The notes under the pieces are model-generated. The model searched no databases. It was not told where the DNA came from and was given only the letters and a program-made list of their open reading frames with translations. Below are positions 1 through 5,164 of a DNA stretch of 8,277 bases, in pieces. Origin of the DNA: Chloroflexota bacterium (lineage in GTDB: Bacteria; Chloroflexota; Dehalococcoidia; Dehalococcoidales; RBG-16-60-22); contig VGOH01000044.1 in the NCBI GenBank assembly GCA_016875955.1, positions 1 to 8,277 on the forward strand, written 5' to 3'. Each line of letters begins with the position of its first letter. Position 1 is the stretch's first letter. The position numbers and the translations under genes were made by a program.

Positions 1-183
1 GAACCAGAGCCAGTCAGTATAAATGCCTTTGCTGATAGAGGCTAAGACGAATATAGCAATAAGCACCCCGATGGCAATCAGCCATCTTCCAGTATGGCGA
101 GGCCTCATCCGACTTCTCCGGGTCTGACTTGAACTGGGACTGCCTCTGCCCCATATCTTGTCCAGCTCGTCAAAATAGGTCAT
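1..183 (-). CDS. UPF0182 family membrane protein, N-terminal fragment
   Basis: Partial gene: the first 61 codons are present and the rest lies beyond the left edge. The protein opens with a short polar, basic stretch (MTYFDELDKIWGRG, then RRSRMRPRH), followed by a hydrophobic segment at about residues 34-48 and the motif GIYTDWLWF at residues 53-61. A first transmembrane helix followed by YTDWLWF is the usual beginning of UPF0182 (COG1615) proteins, large multi-pass membrane proteins of about 900 residues with no established function. The ATG (181-183) overlaps the TGA of the upstream regulator gene as ATGA, which fixes the start and suggests translational coupling, so the two are probably one operon. 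The family call rests on a short stretch; most of the protein cannot be inspected here. Confidence 0.8.
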   Translation of the reverse strand, partial: MTYFDELDKIWGRGSPSSSQTRRSRMRPRHTGRWLIAIGVLIAIFVLASISKGIYTDWLWF

Positions 184-1181
184 GGTTTCAGCTTCCAGAA
201 ACTGGTCAGTTGGTTGAATTCAATCATGCCGCTCTCGGCGATGTTATCAATTTCAATACCAGCTTCTACTGCTGCCGCTACCGGATTTAGACCACCGAGC
301 AGGACCATGCCCACTCGGTTCAGGCCGATGGCTACCTGGCAGATGGGCTCGCTGGTGTTTCCCAGCGCATAGACACCATGGATGCCGGCTTCCCTGAGTG
401 AATCCAGAACTTCCTGGGCTATTGACCTTGACGGGGCTGGTATTTCGCGGAAATTGGCCAGTATTTTACCATGTCCAGTTCTGGCGGTTTCCTGGACTGT
501 GGTCATTCGGGCCCGGATATACTGTTCCGATGGGTCAAGGGAGGTGCCGGCATAATTGATAATGGCCACGAAGCGTCTTGGCTTGGAATCCCTTACCTCA
601 AGCACGCCGCCAAATCGTGAGTCGGTGGGGATACCTGCTTTGAGCAGGGCACCGTTGATGACCACGCTGCATACGGTGGCCAGCCCCATTTTCCCCTTGG
701 GGACGACCACTGAGCCAAGTTTCTCCCCTTCCGGGGCAACGGCTACGAGGTCGCTGACGCTGAGCTTGGCGCGGAAAGCCTCGCCCATCGCCGCCATCGC
801 TGGCGCAAAATCGGCGCAGTCAATGATTGAAGTATTTATGGGAACCTGTCCGGTGCGCGTTTTTGGATTAAAAGTGGTGTGGAAGGCGAGCAGCTCAAGT
901 TTCTCATGAATGAAGCCCACCTGTTCGGGAGCGAGCGCCATTTTAAGTTCTTCCAGCCCTCGTTCGGTCAGCGTCCGGCCATCATGCCCCATGGGCTGCG
1001 TGTAGCCACGTTCATCGGTTATCCTGAGGTGGTACCTGACTGCCCTTTCGCTCAGGAAAATGCCATGCCGCTCCAGTTCACGGGCGAGGTGAATTGAGCC
1101 CAGCGGCTCGGTGGACTCGCTCAAGACCTTGAGAATGGCAATGATTTTTCTTTCCGTTTCAAAACTGGCTACCTGTACCAT
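180..1181 (-). CDS. nrpR: NrpR-like transcriptional regulator (winged helix + NrpR regulatory domain)
   Basis: A 333-residue protein with two parts. Residues about 8-75 form a winged helix of the HTH_12 / RNase R type (SERAVRYHLR looks like the recognition helix, DGRTLTERGLEEL the wing and linker). Residues about 90-325 match one NrpR regulatory domain (PF01995, formerly DUF128): C171 with NGALLKAGIP, then RFGGVLEV, INYAGTSLDP, ANFREIPAPSR and VLLGGLNPVAA. In methanogens NrpR represses nitrogen-fixation and ammonium-assimilation genes and is released by 2-oxoglutarate; the same effector here is an inference. There is a single regulatory domain, as in Methanosarcina NrpRI, rather than the two of Methanococcus NrpR. 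The start has a GGGAG ribosome site six bases upstream. No nif, gln or amt gene lies in the window, so targets are unknown apart from possible autoregulation through the dyad at 1219-1232. The downstream UPF0182 gene overlaps by four bases. Confidence 0.88.
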   Translation of the reverse strand: MVQVASFETERKIIAILKVLSESTEPLGSIHLARELERHGIFLSERAVRYHLRITDERGYTQPMGHDGRTLTERGLEELKMALAPEQVGFIHEKLELLAFHTTFNPKTRTGQVPINTSIIDCADFAPAMAAMGEAFRAKLSVSDLVAVAPEGEKLGSVVVPKGKMGLATVCSVVINGALLKAGIPTDSRFGGVLEVRDSKPRRFVAIINYAGTSLDPSEQYIRARMTTVQETARTGHGKILANFREIPAPSRSIAQEVLDSLREAGIHGVYALGNTSEPICQVAIGLNRVGMVLLGGLNPVAAAVEAGIEIDNIAESGMIEFNQLTSFWKLKP

Positions 1182-1214
1182 GACTGACTCCCTTTTGCTA
1201 GACAGACTTTCGCT

Positions 1215-1223
1215 ATTATAGCA
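1215..1223 (-). promoter_or_regulatory. Extended -10 promoter of the NrpR-like gene
   Basis: On the minus strand this reads TGCTATAAT, a perfect TATAAT preceded by the TGN extension. It lies 34 bp ahead of the ATG, predicting a leader of about 25-30 bases that includes the GGGAG ribosome site. The hexamer 17 bp further upstream is a poor -35 (TTTAGC), which is tolerated with an extended -10. The call is from sequence pattern only. Confidence 0.55.
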
Positions 1224-1232
1224 TTAACGCTA
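1219..1232. promoter_or_regulatory. Candidate NrpR-type operator dyad TAGC-N6-GCTA
   Basis: The plus strand reads TAGCATTAACGCTA, two four-base half sites separated by six bases. Known archaeal NrpR operators share this 4-6-4 geometry with other half sites (GGAA-N6-TTCC in Methanococcus, GGTA-N6-TACC in Methanosarcina). The dyad shares two bases with the -10 hexamer (1215-1220) and extends into the spacer, where a bound repressor would block RNA polymerase. Additional GCTA copies lie at 1212-1215 and 1238-1241, and the first forms a tighter GCTA-N3-TAGC palindrome (1212-1222). Assignment to the adjacent regulator is an inference; a chance AT-rich palindrome is possible. Confidence 0.4.
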
Positions 1233-1330
1233 AAAAAGCTAAATGAAGTTATCAATACCATTTTATTATATTAAGAGCTCAATTTCTAAATCGCTTATGG
1301 TTGGTGCTATTTACGGAGATTGTTCTTTTG

Positions 1331-1512
1331 CTCACCCCCTTAATCCCCCTCTCAAACAGGTTCGTCTTTGGCGCTCCATCTTAATAATGTTTGAGAGGGG
1401 GAAAGAGTTGGAGAGGGGGCGGAGCCCCCTCTCACTTATAACTCCCCTCTCCAGCCATTAAAGCCCGCGGTCATTTACCAGTGATTCTGGCTGGAGAGGG
1501 GACAGAGGTGAG
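1331..1512 (+). repeat. Hairpin-rich MITE-like repeat, copy A
   Basis: This element of about 182 bp has a second copy in inverted orientation at 3106-3286, roughly 85% identical by eye. Its ends are imperfect terminal inverted repeats (CTCACCCCC at the left, GAGGTGAG at the right). Inside are three stems: 1345-1358 with 1388-1401 (14 bp, perfect), 1411-1420 with 1424-1433 (10 bp, perfect, GGA loop) and 1443-1456 with 1489-1502 (14 bp, perfect). Weaker similarity to the other copy continues outside, for instance TTGTTCTTTT on the left and AGCCAAAGGCAAA (1526-1538) on the right. It lies between the end of hisF and the promoter of the NrpR-like gene. It has no credible coding capacity. It resembles a non-autonomous transposable element or structured intergenic repeat; no target-site duplication was identified. 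Together with the promoter it accounts for most of the 388 bp gene-free stretch 1182-1569. Confidence 0.85.
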
Positions 1513-1526
1513 TTAAGCACATAACA

Positions 1527-1551
1527 GCCAAAGGCAAACAGAACCTTTGGC
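1527..1551. other. 8-bp inverted repeat downstream of hisF
   Basis: GCCAAAGG (1527-1534) and CCTTTGGC (1544-1551) form a perfect stem with a nine-base loop, 18 bp after the hisF stop codon. The position suits a transcript-end hairpin for the hisH-hisF mRNA, but no T-rich tract follows on the minus strand, so it does not qualify as an intrinsic terminator. The left arm belongs to sequence shared with the other repeat copy. Confidence 0.35.
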
Positions 1552-1569
1552 CTCTAATTTCTGCTTCCC

Positions 1570-2343
1570 TCACCTGTCAATTCGTACTGGTAACCCCTTT
1601 TTCGCCAGATAGGCCTTGGTCTCCGGGATGGAATAAGTGCCGTAGTGGAAGATACTGGCCGCTAGCACCGCATCGGCCTTGCCGGTGACCAGCGCCTGAT
1701 AGAGGTCTTCCAGTTCGCCGGCACCGCCGCTGGCGATAACCGGCACGGTCACGGCTTCCGATACGGCGCGGGTGAGTTCAATATCATAGCCGGCGCGGTG
1801 GCCGTCAGCGTCAATGCTGGTCAGCAGTATTTCTCCCGCCCCTTTTTGTACGGCCTGTCTCGCCCATAGAAGGGCATCTATTCCGGTGGGCTGCTGGCCG
1901 CTGTGGATATATACCTCCCACTTTGGTTCTGGACTGGTATCTAGGCGCTTGGCATCTATCGCCACCACGATGCACTGGCTGCCGAACTTCTCGGCGCCTT
2001 CCTGTATCAGCTCCGGGGTAAGTACCGCGGCGGTATTGATGGAGACCTTATCCGCTCCTGCCTTCAGCAGGCGGCGCATGTCAGCGGTGGTGCGCAGGCC
2101 GCCGCCAACGGTCAGGGGCATGAACACCTGCTCTGAGATACGCTCAACCGCCTCCACCAGCGTATCGCGCCCCTCCGGTGTAGCGCTGATGTCCAGAAAC
2201 ACCAGTTCATCGGCGCCCTGCTGATAATAGAAAGAGGCCAGCGCCACGGGGTCGCCGGCGTCGCGCAGCTGGACAAAACTCGTGCCCTTGACCACCCGGC
2301 CATCTTTCACATCTAAGCAGGGTATAATCCGCTTGGTGAGCAT
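1570..2343 (-). CDS. hisF: Imidazole glycerol phosphate synthase, cyclase subunit HisF
   Basis: HisF is the cyclase half of the HisFH enzyme. It joins ammonia, supplied by HisH through a tunnel in the barrel, to PRFAR, giving imidazole glycerol phosphate for histidine synthesis and AICAR for purine recycling. The 257-residue length is normal. The N terminus RIIPCLDVKDGRVVKG is the family signature. Both catalytic aspartates are in their canonical places, D11 (PCLDV) and D130 (VVAIDAKR). The half-barrel phosphate-binding segments are visible as LTVGGGLRT (about 77-85) and VIASGGAGELEDL (about 203-214). The ATG is preceded by AAGGAGAT about nine bases upstream, located in the 20 bp gap after hisH, so the pair forms an operon. 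Other his genes are not in the window. Confidence 0.97.
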   Translation of the reverse strand: MLTKRIIPCLDVKDGRVVKGTSFVQLRDAGDPVALASFYYQQGADELVFLDISATPEGRDTLVEAVERISEQVFMPLTVGGGLRTTADMRRLLKAGADKVSINTAAVLTPELIQEGAEKFGSQCIVVAIDAKRLDTSPEPKWEVYIHSGQQPTGIDALLWARQAVQKGAGEILLTSIDADGHRAGYDIELTRAVSEAVTVPVIASGGAGELEDLYQALVTGKADAVLAASIFHYGTYSIPETKAYLAKKGLPVRIDR

Positions 2344-2363
2344 AGAAAATTATCTCCTTCTGA

Positions 2364-2984
2364 TTAAGGGGTTCTGGTGGCCAGGGCGCGCCTGATGAAG
2401 TTGTCATACATCTTCAGCCCGTGCTCGCCGCTCTTTTCGGGATGGAACTGCGTCGCCACCAGGTTGTCGCGCGCTATCACGCTGCCCATGGTGATGCCGT
2501 AATCCGTCTCACCGACCACCAGGGAGTTGTCCTCAGGCTCCCCGTAGTAGCTGTGCACGAAGTAAAAGTCGGCGCCATCAGGGATGCCTTCAAATAATGG
2601 GTGGCTGACGCGTTGCCTTACCTGATTCCAGCCCATGTGGGGTACTTTCAGGCCGTCCGGCAGTTTTTTCACCCGACCCGGGATAATTCCCAGGCAGTTA
2701 TGCCAGCCGCCTTCTTCGGTGCCGGTGAAGAGCACCTGCAGGCCGATGCAGACGCCGAAGAAGGGCCGGTTATCGGCAATCAGCTTCTTGAGCAGGTCCA
2801 CCAGCCCGAGGTTGCGCAGGTTCTCCATGGTATTGCCGGCAGCACCGACTCCGGGCAGGATAATCGCCTGTGCCTTCAGTAAATCCCGGGCAGCGCTGGT
2901 TATCCTGGGCTGGTAGCCCAGCCTGGCGATGGCATTGGCCACGCTGCGCAGGTTGCCGGCGCCATAATCAATCACCGCAATCAT
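2364..2984 (-). CDS. hisH: Imidazole glycerol phosphate synthase, glutamine amidotransferase subunit HisH
   Basis: HisH hydrolyses glutamine and channels the ammonia to HisF. It is a class I glutamine amidotransferase of normal length, about 206 residues. Visible signatures are IDYGAGNLRSV at the N terminus, PGVGAAGN, the nucleophile cysteine in FFGVCIGLQVL (about residue 79), the HisH-specific PHMGWNQV, and the catalytic His and Glu in ATQFHPEKSG (about 181 and 183). Two in-frame ATGs lie six bases apart (2988-2990 and 2982-2984). The second is preferred: homologues usually begin MIAVIDYG, and the only ribosome site, GAGAG, abuts the first ATG but sits six bases before the second. The hisF gene follows after 20 bp. 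The upstream region holds repeat copy B, and the plus-strand binding-protein gene diverges from it. Confidence 0.96.
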   Translation of the reverse strand: MIAVIDYGAGNLRSVANAIARLGYQPRITSAARDLLKAQAIILPGVGAAGNTMENLRNLGLVDLLKKLIADNRPFFGVCIGLQVLFTGTEEGGWHNCLGIIPGRVKKLPDGLKVPHMGWNQVRQRVSHPLFEGIPDGADFYFVHSYYGEPEDNSLVVGETDYGITMGSVIARDNLVATQFHPEKSGEHGLKMYDNFIRRALATRTP

Positions 2985-3016
2985 TTCCATCTCTCTTATT
3001 TCATCAGGACATCTCT

Positions 3017-3046
3017 ATTTTACTGGTATTTTGGCTAATATGGAAA
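3017..3046 (-). promoter_or_regulatory. Weak candidate promoter for hisH-hisF
   Basis: On the minus strand, TTTCCA (3041-3046) and TAAAAT (3017-3022) are separated by 18 bp and lie about 30 bp ahead of the hisH start. The -10 matches the consensus at five of six positions and the -35 at four of six. No operator or attenuator leader (such as a His-rich leader peptide or T-box) was seen in this region. Confidence 0.25.
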
Positions 3047-3105
3047 CAGGGGGCACGCCACCGTTTAGATAAAGGTTTTATTTGCCTTTGGCTGGTAATT
3101 TACGC

Positions 3106-3286
3106 CTCACCCCTGACCTTTCTCCAGTCAGAATCACCGGTAAATGACCACAGGCATTAATGGCTGGAGAGGGGAGTATAGAGGGGAGGGGGCGGAGCCC
3201 CCTCCCCAATTCTTTCCCCCTCTCAAACATGATTAAAATGGAGCGCAAAGGACAGACCTGTTTGAGAGGGGGAGCAAGGGGGTGAG
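3106..3286 (-). repeat. Hairpin-rich MITE-like repeat, copy B (inverted)
   Basis: This is the inverted partner of the element at 1331-1512. Three stems are again present: 3216-3229 with 3259-3272 (14 bp, perfect), 3183-3193 with 3197-3207 (11 bp, GGA loop), and an outer stem that has decayed in this copy (TCTCCAGTC near 3121-3129 against GGCTGGAGA near 3161-3169). The ends read CTCACCCCTG and GGTGAG. Compared with copy A, the central stem carries a compensatory pair (A-T 1412/1432 becomes G-C 3185/3205), and its three-base loop is reversed relative to the surrounding alignment. The element lies between the divergent hisH and binding-protein genes. It and the flanking promoter candidates account for the 453 bp gene-free stretch 2991-3443; nothing else was recognised there. 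Confidence 0.85.
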
Positions 3287-3324
3287 TAAAAGAACAACCA
3301 TAGGCAAAGGGTAACCAAAAGATA

Positions 3325-3353
3325 TTGTCTTGACGCTGCGAGGCAACTATAGT
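3325..3353 (+). promoter_or_regulatory. Candidate promoter for the metal-binding lipoprotein gene
   Basis: TTGTCT (3325-3330) and TATAGT (3348-3353) are 17 bp apart and about 90 bp ahead of the gene. A second, perfect TATAAT lies at 3388-3393 without a convincing -35. Either could drive transcription. No recognisable Zur, MntR or Fur box was identified near them. Confidence 0.3.
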
Positions 3354-3443
3354 TCAATTTAAAAAGGCATTTCTGACGGAGACAGGCTATAATAATGGTG
3401 GAAGTTGACGGTTTAATTTAGCTGTGGCTAATCAGGCTGGAGA

Positions 3444-4334
3444 ATGAGGATTCTTATCACTGGCATATTGCTGACCGGGCTGGCGCTGGCTATTCCCGCC
3501 TGCGCCCCGGCCGGAGAAGCAGACGACCGGCTGGGGGTGGTGGTCACTATACTGCCGCAGGCCGATTTTGTGAAAAATGTGGGTGGAGACAGGGTTAAGG
3601 TGACGGTAATGGTGCCGCCGGGGGCAAGCCCGCATACCTACGAGCCCAAGCCGGCGCAGATAAAGGCGCTGGCCGAGGCCAAAATGTACGCCAAGGTGGG
3701 CTCGGGGGTTGAGTTTGAGCTGGTCTGGATGGACAAGCTTATGGCCACCAATCGTGGCATGCTGGTGGTGGACTGCTCTAAAGGGGTTGAGTTACAGGAG
3801 GCGGTCGACGGGCATGAAAGCGAAGCGGAAGAAGCACGCCCGCACACCAGGTTTGACCCTCATATCTGGATGTCGCCGCTTAATGCCCGGATAATGGTGC
3901 AGAATATCCGTGACGGACTGATTGCGGTGGACCCGGCGAACCGCCACTCTTACGAGCAGAATTGCGCAGCTTATCTGGAAGAGCTGGCCGGGATAGACCG
4001 GGAGATGAGAGACGGCCTGTCCGGCGTGAGGAACCGGCGGTTCATGGTCTACCACCCGGCATTCGGCTATTTCGCGCGCGAATATGAACTGGATATGATT
4101 CCCATTGAAACCGAGGGCAAGGAGCCGACCGCCGCCAGCCTGACGCGCCTGATTGAGCAGGCAAAAGCGCAGGGCATCACGGTGATTTTCGTGGAGCCGC
4201 AGTTTGACCCGAAAAGCGCCGGGGTCATCGCCGAAGCCATCGGGGGCCGGGTGGTGTTTATTGACCCTCTGGCTGAAGATTATATCGGGAACCTGCGCCT
4301 TATCCTGAGCCAGATGCTTCAGACCATGCAGTGA
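3444..4334 (+). CDS. Zinc/manganese ABC transporter substrate-binding lipoprotein (ZnuA/TroA family)
   Basis: A cluster A-I metal-binding protein (PF01297), 296 residues, expected to be anchored outside the cytoplasmic membrane and to deliver Zn2+ or Mn2+ to an ABC permease. A signal peptide ends in IPAC, so C20 is the likely lipid-modified cysteine; proline at position -2 is atypical. Three metal-binding histidines are in family motifs: H64 (ASPHTYEPKP), H140 (DPHIWMSP) and H204 (VYHPAFGYF). D274 (FIDPL) is the probable fourth ligand. The His-rich loop of classical ZnuA is reduced to a short acidic stretch with few histidines (about residues 123-134), so zinc versus manganese cannot be decided. 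An in-frame TAA at 3429-3431 rules out an earlier start, and the signal peptide argues against a later one. The nearest purine run (GGAG, 3439-3442) is too close to the ATG to be a good ribosome site. No permease or ATPase gene is adjacent. Confidence 0.92.
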   Translation: MRILITGILLTGLALAIPACAPAGEADDRLGVVVTILPQADFVKNVGGDRVKVTVMVPPGASPHTYEPKPAQIKALAEAKMYAKVGSGVEFELVWMDKLMATNRGMLVVDCSKGVELQEAVDGHESEAEEARPHTRFDPHIWMSPLNARIMVQNIRDGLIAVDPANRHSYEQNCAAYLEELAGIDREMRDGLSGVRNRRFMVYHPAFGYFAREYELDMIPIETEGKEPTAASLTRLIEQAKAQGITVIFVEPQFDPKSAGVIAEAIGGRVVFIDPLAEDYIGNLRLILSQMLQTMQ

Positions 4335-4366
4335 TGCTTGGAAAATAAGGCGTCGCTGACATAAAA

Positions 4367-4372
4367 TATAAT
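4367..4372 (+). promoter_or_regulatory. Possible -10 element ahead of the peroxiredoxin gene
   Basis: A perfect TATAAT lies in the 67 bp gap after the binding-protein gene and 29 bp ahead of the peroxiredoxin ATG. No good -35 is found at the normal spacing, so the peroxiredoxin could have its own promoter or be read from upstream. Confidence 0.25.
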
Positions 4373-4386
4373 CAGTACCACAAGGT

Positions 4387-4394
4387 AAGGAGGT
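4387..4394 (+). promoter_or_regulatory. Strong ribosome binding site that decides the peroxiredoxin start
   Basis: AAGGAGGT is a near-perfect anti-16S match, seven bases before ATG 4402. An in-frame GTG at 4393 overlaps this site and is therefore not the start. Confidence 0.85.
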
Positions 4395-4401
4395 GTTAAA
4401 G

Positions 4402-4863
4402 ATGATTGCATTGGACAGCAGGGCCCCGGACTTTACCCTGAAGGACCAGAATCAGAAAACGGTGCAACTTGCAAAGCTTAAAGGCAAGAAAGTGCTGCTT
4501 GCGTTCCGGCCTCTTGCTTGGACGCCGGTTTGTCGGGACCATATGAAGTCGCTGGAGAACCATTTCAAGAAATTGGGAAAGTTGAATACCATAGCGCTGG
4601 GAATAGGCGTTGATTCCGTGTTCTCCAATCGGGCCTGGGCGGAGATGATGGAGATAGAGCATACCCGGTTGCTGGCCGACTTCTGGCCACATGGCGCCGT
4701 GGCCAGATTGTACGGGGTATTCAGAGAGCCAGACGGCTTTTCCGAAAGGGCCAACATCGTCATCGATGAGGAACAGAAGGTGATTTTCGCCAAAATATAC
4801 CCGATTTCAGAATTGCCGGACGTCGATGAAATAATTGTCTTTCTGGAGAAAAGAAAAACCTGA
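4402..4863 (+). CDS. 1-Cys peroxiredoxin, AhpC/TSA family (AhpE-like)
   Basis: A cytoplasmic thiol peroxidase of 153 residues that would reduce hydrogen peroxide or organic peroxides. The thioredoxin-fold start APDFTLKDQNQKTV resembles AhpE and BCP-like proteins. The active site is P37-LAW-T41-PV-C44, fitting the PxxxTxxC motif with C44 as the peroxidatic cysteine, and R116 in SERANIVID is the likely active-site arginine. C44 is the only cysteine, so no resolving cysteine exists and recycling must use an external thiol; this supports a 1-Cys, AhpE-like mechanism. The motif begins FRPLAW rather than the more usual F(Y/F)PxxF. The start at 4402 is chosen from the ribosome site at 4387-4394. The small-protein gene follows after 66 bp. 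A role in oxygen defence of an anaerobe is an inference. Confidence 0.9.
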   Translation: MIALDSRAPDFTLKDQNQKTVQLAKLKGKKVLLAFRPLAWTPVCRDHMKSLENHFKKLGKLNTIALGIGVDSVFSNRAWAEMMEIEHTRLLADFWPHGAVARLYGVFREPDGFSERANIVIDEEQKVIFAKIYPISELPDVDEIIVFLEKRKT

Positions 4864-4929
4864 TTTGTTAACGGGATGACAAAAGCGTGATTAATATTAA
4901 TGCGACCTTTGGAGATGGAGGATTAGTGC

Positions 4930-5103
4930 ATGGAAAACGAACTGGAGAGAAAGATTAAGTCATCACTGGTGAACGGCCGCCTGCCCTGTGCCGTCGCTTT
5001 CAAGATTGCCAGGGAACTGAAAGTGAGCCCACGGGGTGTCGGCGATGCCGCCAATAGACTGTCAATCAAAATAAGTAACTGTCAGCTAGGGTGCTTCCCC
5101 TAA
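4930..5103 (+). CDS. Small conserved-looking protein with HTH-like core and C-terminal CxxxC
   Basis: A 57-residue protein with a good ribosome site (GGAGG, eight bases before the ATG). It begins MENELERKIK, has LPCAVAFKIARELKVSP at residues 18-34 and ends ISNCQLGCFP. Cysteines are C20, C51 and C55. The central part, two amphipathic helices around a KVSP turn (about 21-44) followed by a short strand, resembles a helix-turn-helix. The terminal CQLGCF looks family-specific and might bind metal or a cluster with C20. I recall similar short proteins ending in NCQLGCF from other anaerobes but cannot name the family or a function. It sits between the peroxiredoxin and the DUF4349 lipoprotein, 61 bp before the latter. 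Confidence 0.75.
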   Translation: MENELERKIKSSLVNGRLPCAVAFKIARELKVSPRGVGDAANRLSIKISNCQLGCFP

Positions 5104-5164
5104 ATAATAACTTTTAGCTCTAAATTTCGTTTTATATGCTGAATAGAGCAAAAGGAGGGTTCTT

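Noticed and set aside
556..1097. Plus-strand open frames opposite the NrpR-like gene
   Set aside because: They are antisense to a well-supported conserved protein, with compositions typical of antisense frames.
1243..1461. Plus-strand open frame of 72 codons
   Set aside because: It runs through the hairpin-rich repeat, has no ribosome site and its residues follow the repeat structure; not a gene.
1527..1551. Intrinsic terminator after hisF
   Set aside because: The stem is perfect, but no T tract follows on the minus strand, so it is listed only as an inverted repeat.
1331..3286. CRISPR-like or tandem repeat array
   Set aside because: There are only two copies, inverted and 1.6 kb apart, with no regular spacers.
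3330..3353. TTGACG as a -35 for the TATAGT -10
   Set aside because: The spacer would be only 12 bp; the overlapping TTGTCT at 17 bp is the better fit.
4393..4395. GTG start for the peroxiredoxin
   Set aside because: It overlaps the strong AAGGAGGT ribosome site that serves the ATG at 4402.
4890..4901. ATTAATATTAAT palindrome between the peroxiredoxin and the small gene
   Set aside because: A short AT-only palindrome in an AT-rich gap; no matching site or promoter context supports an operator.
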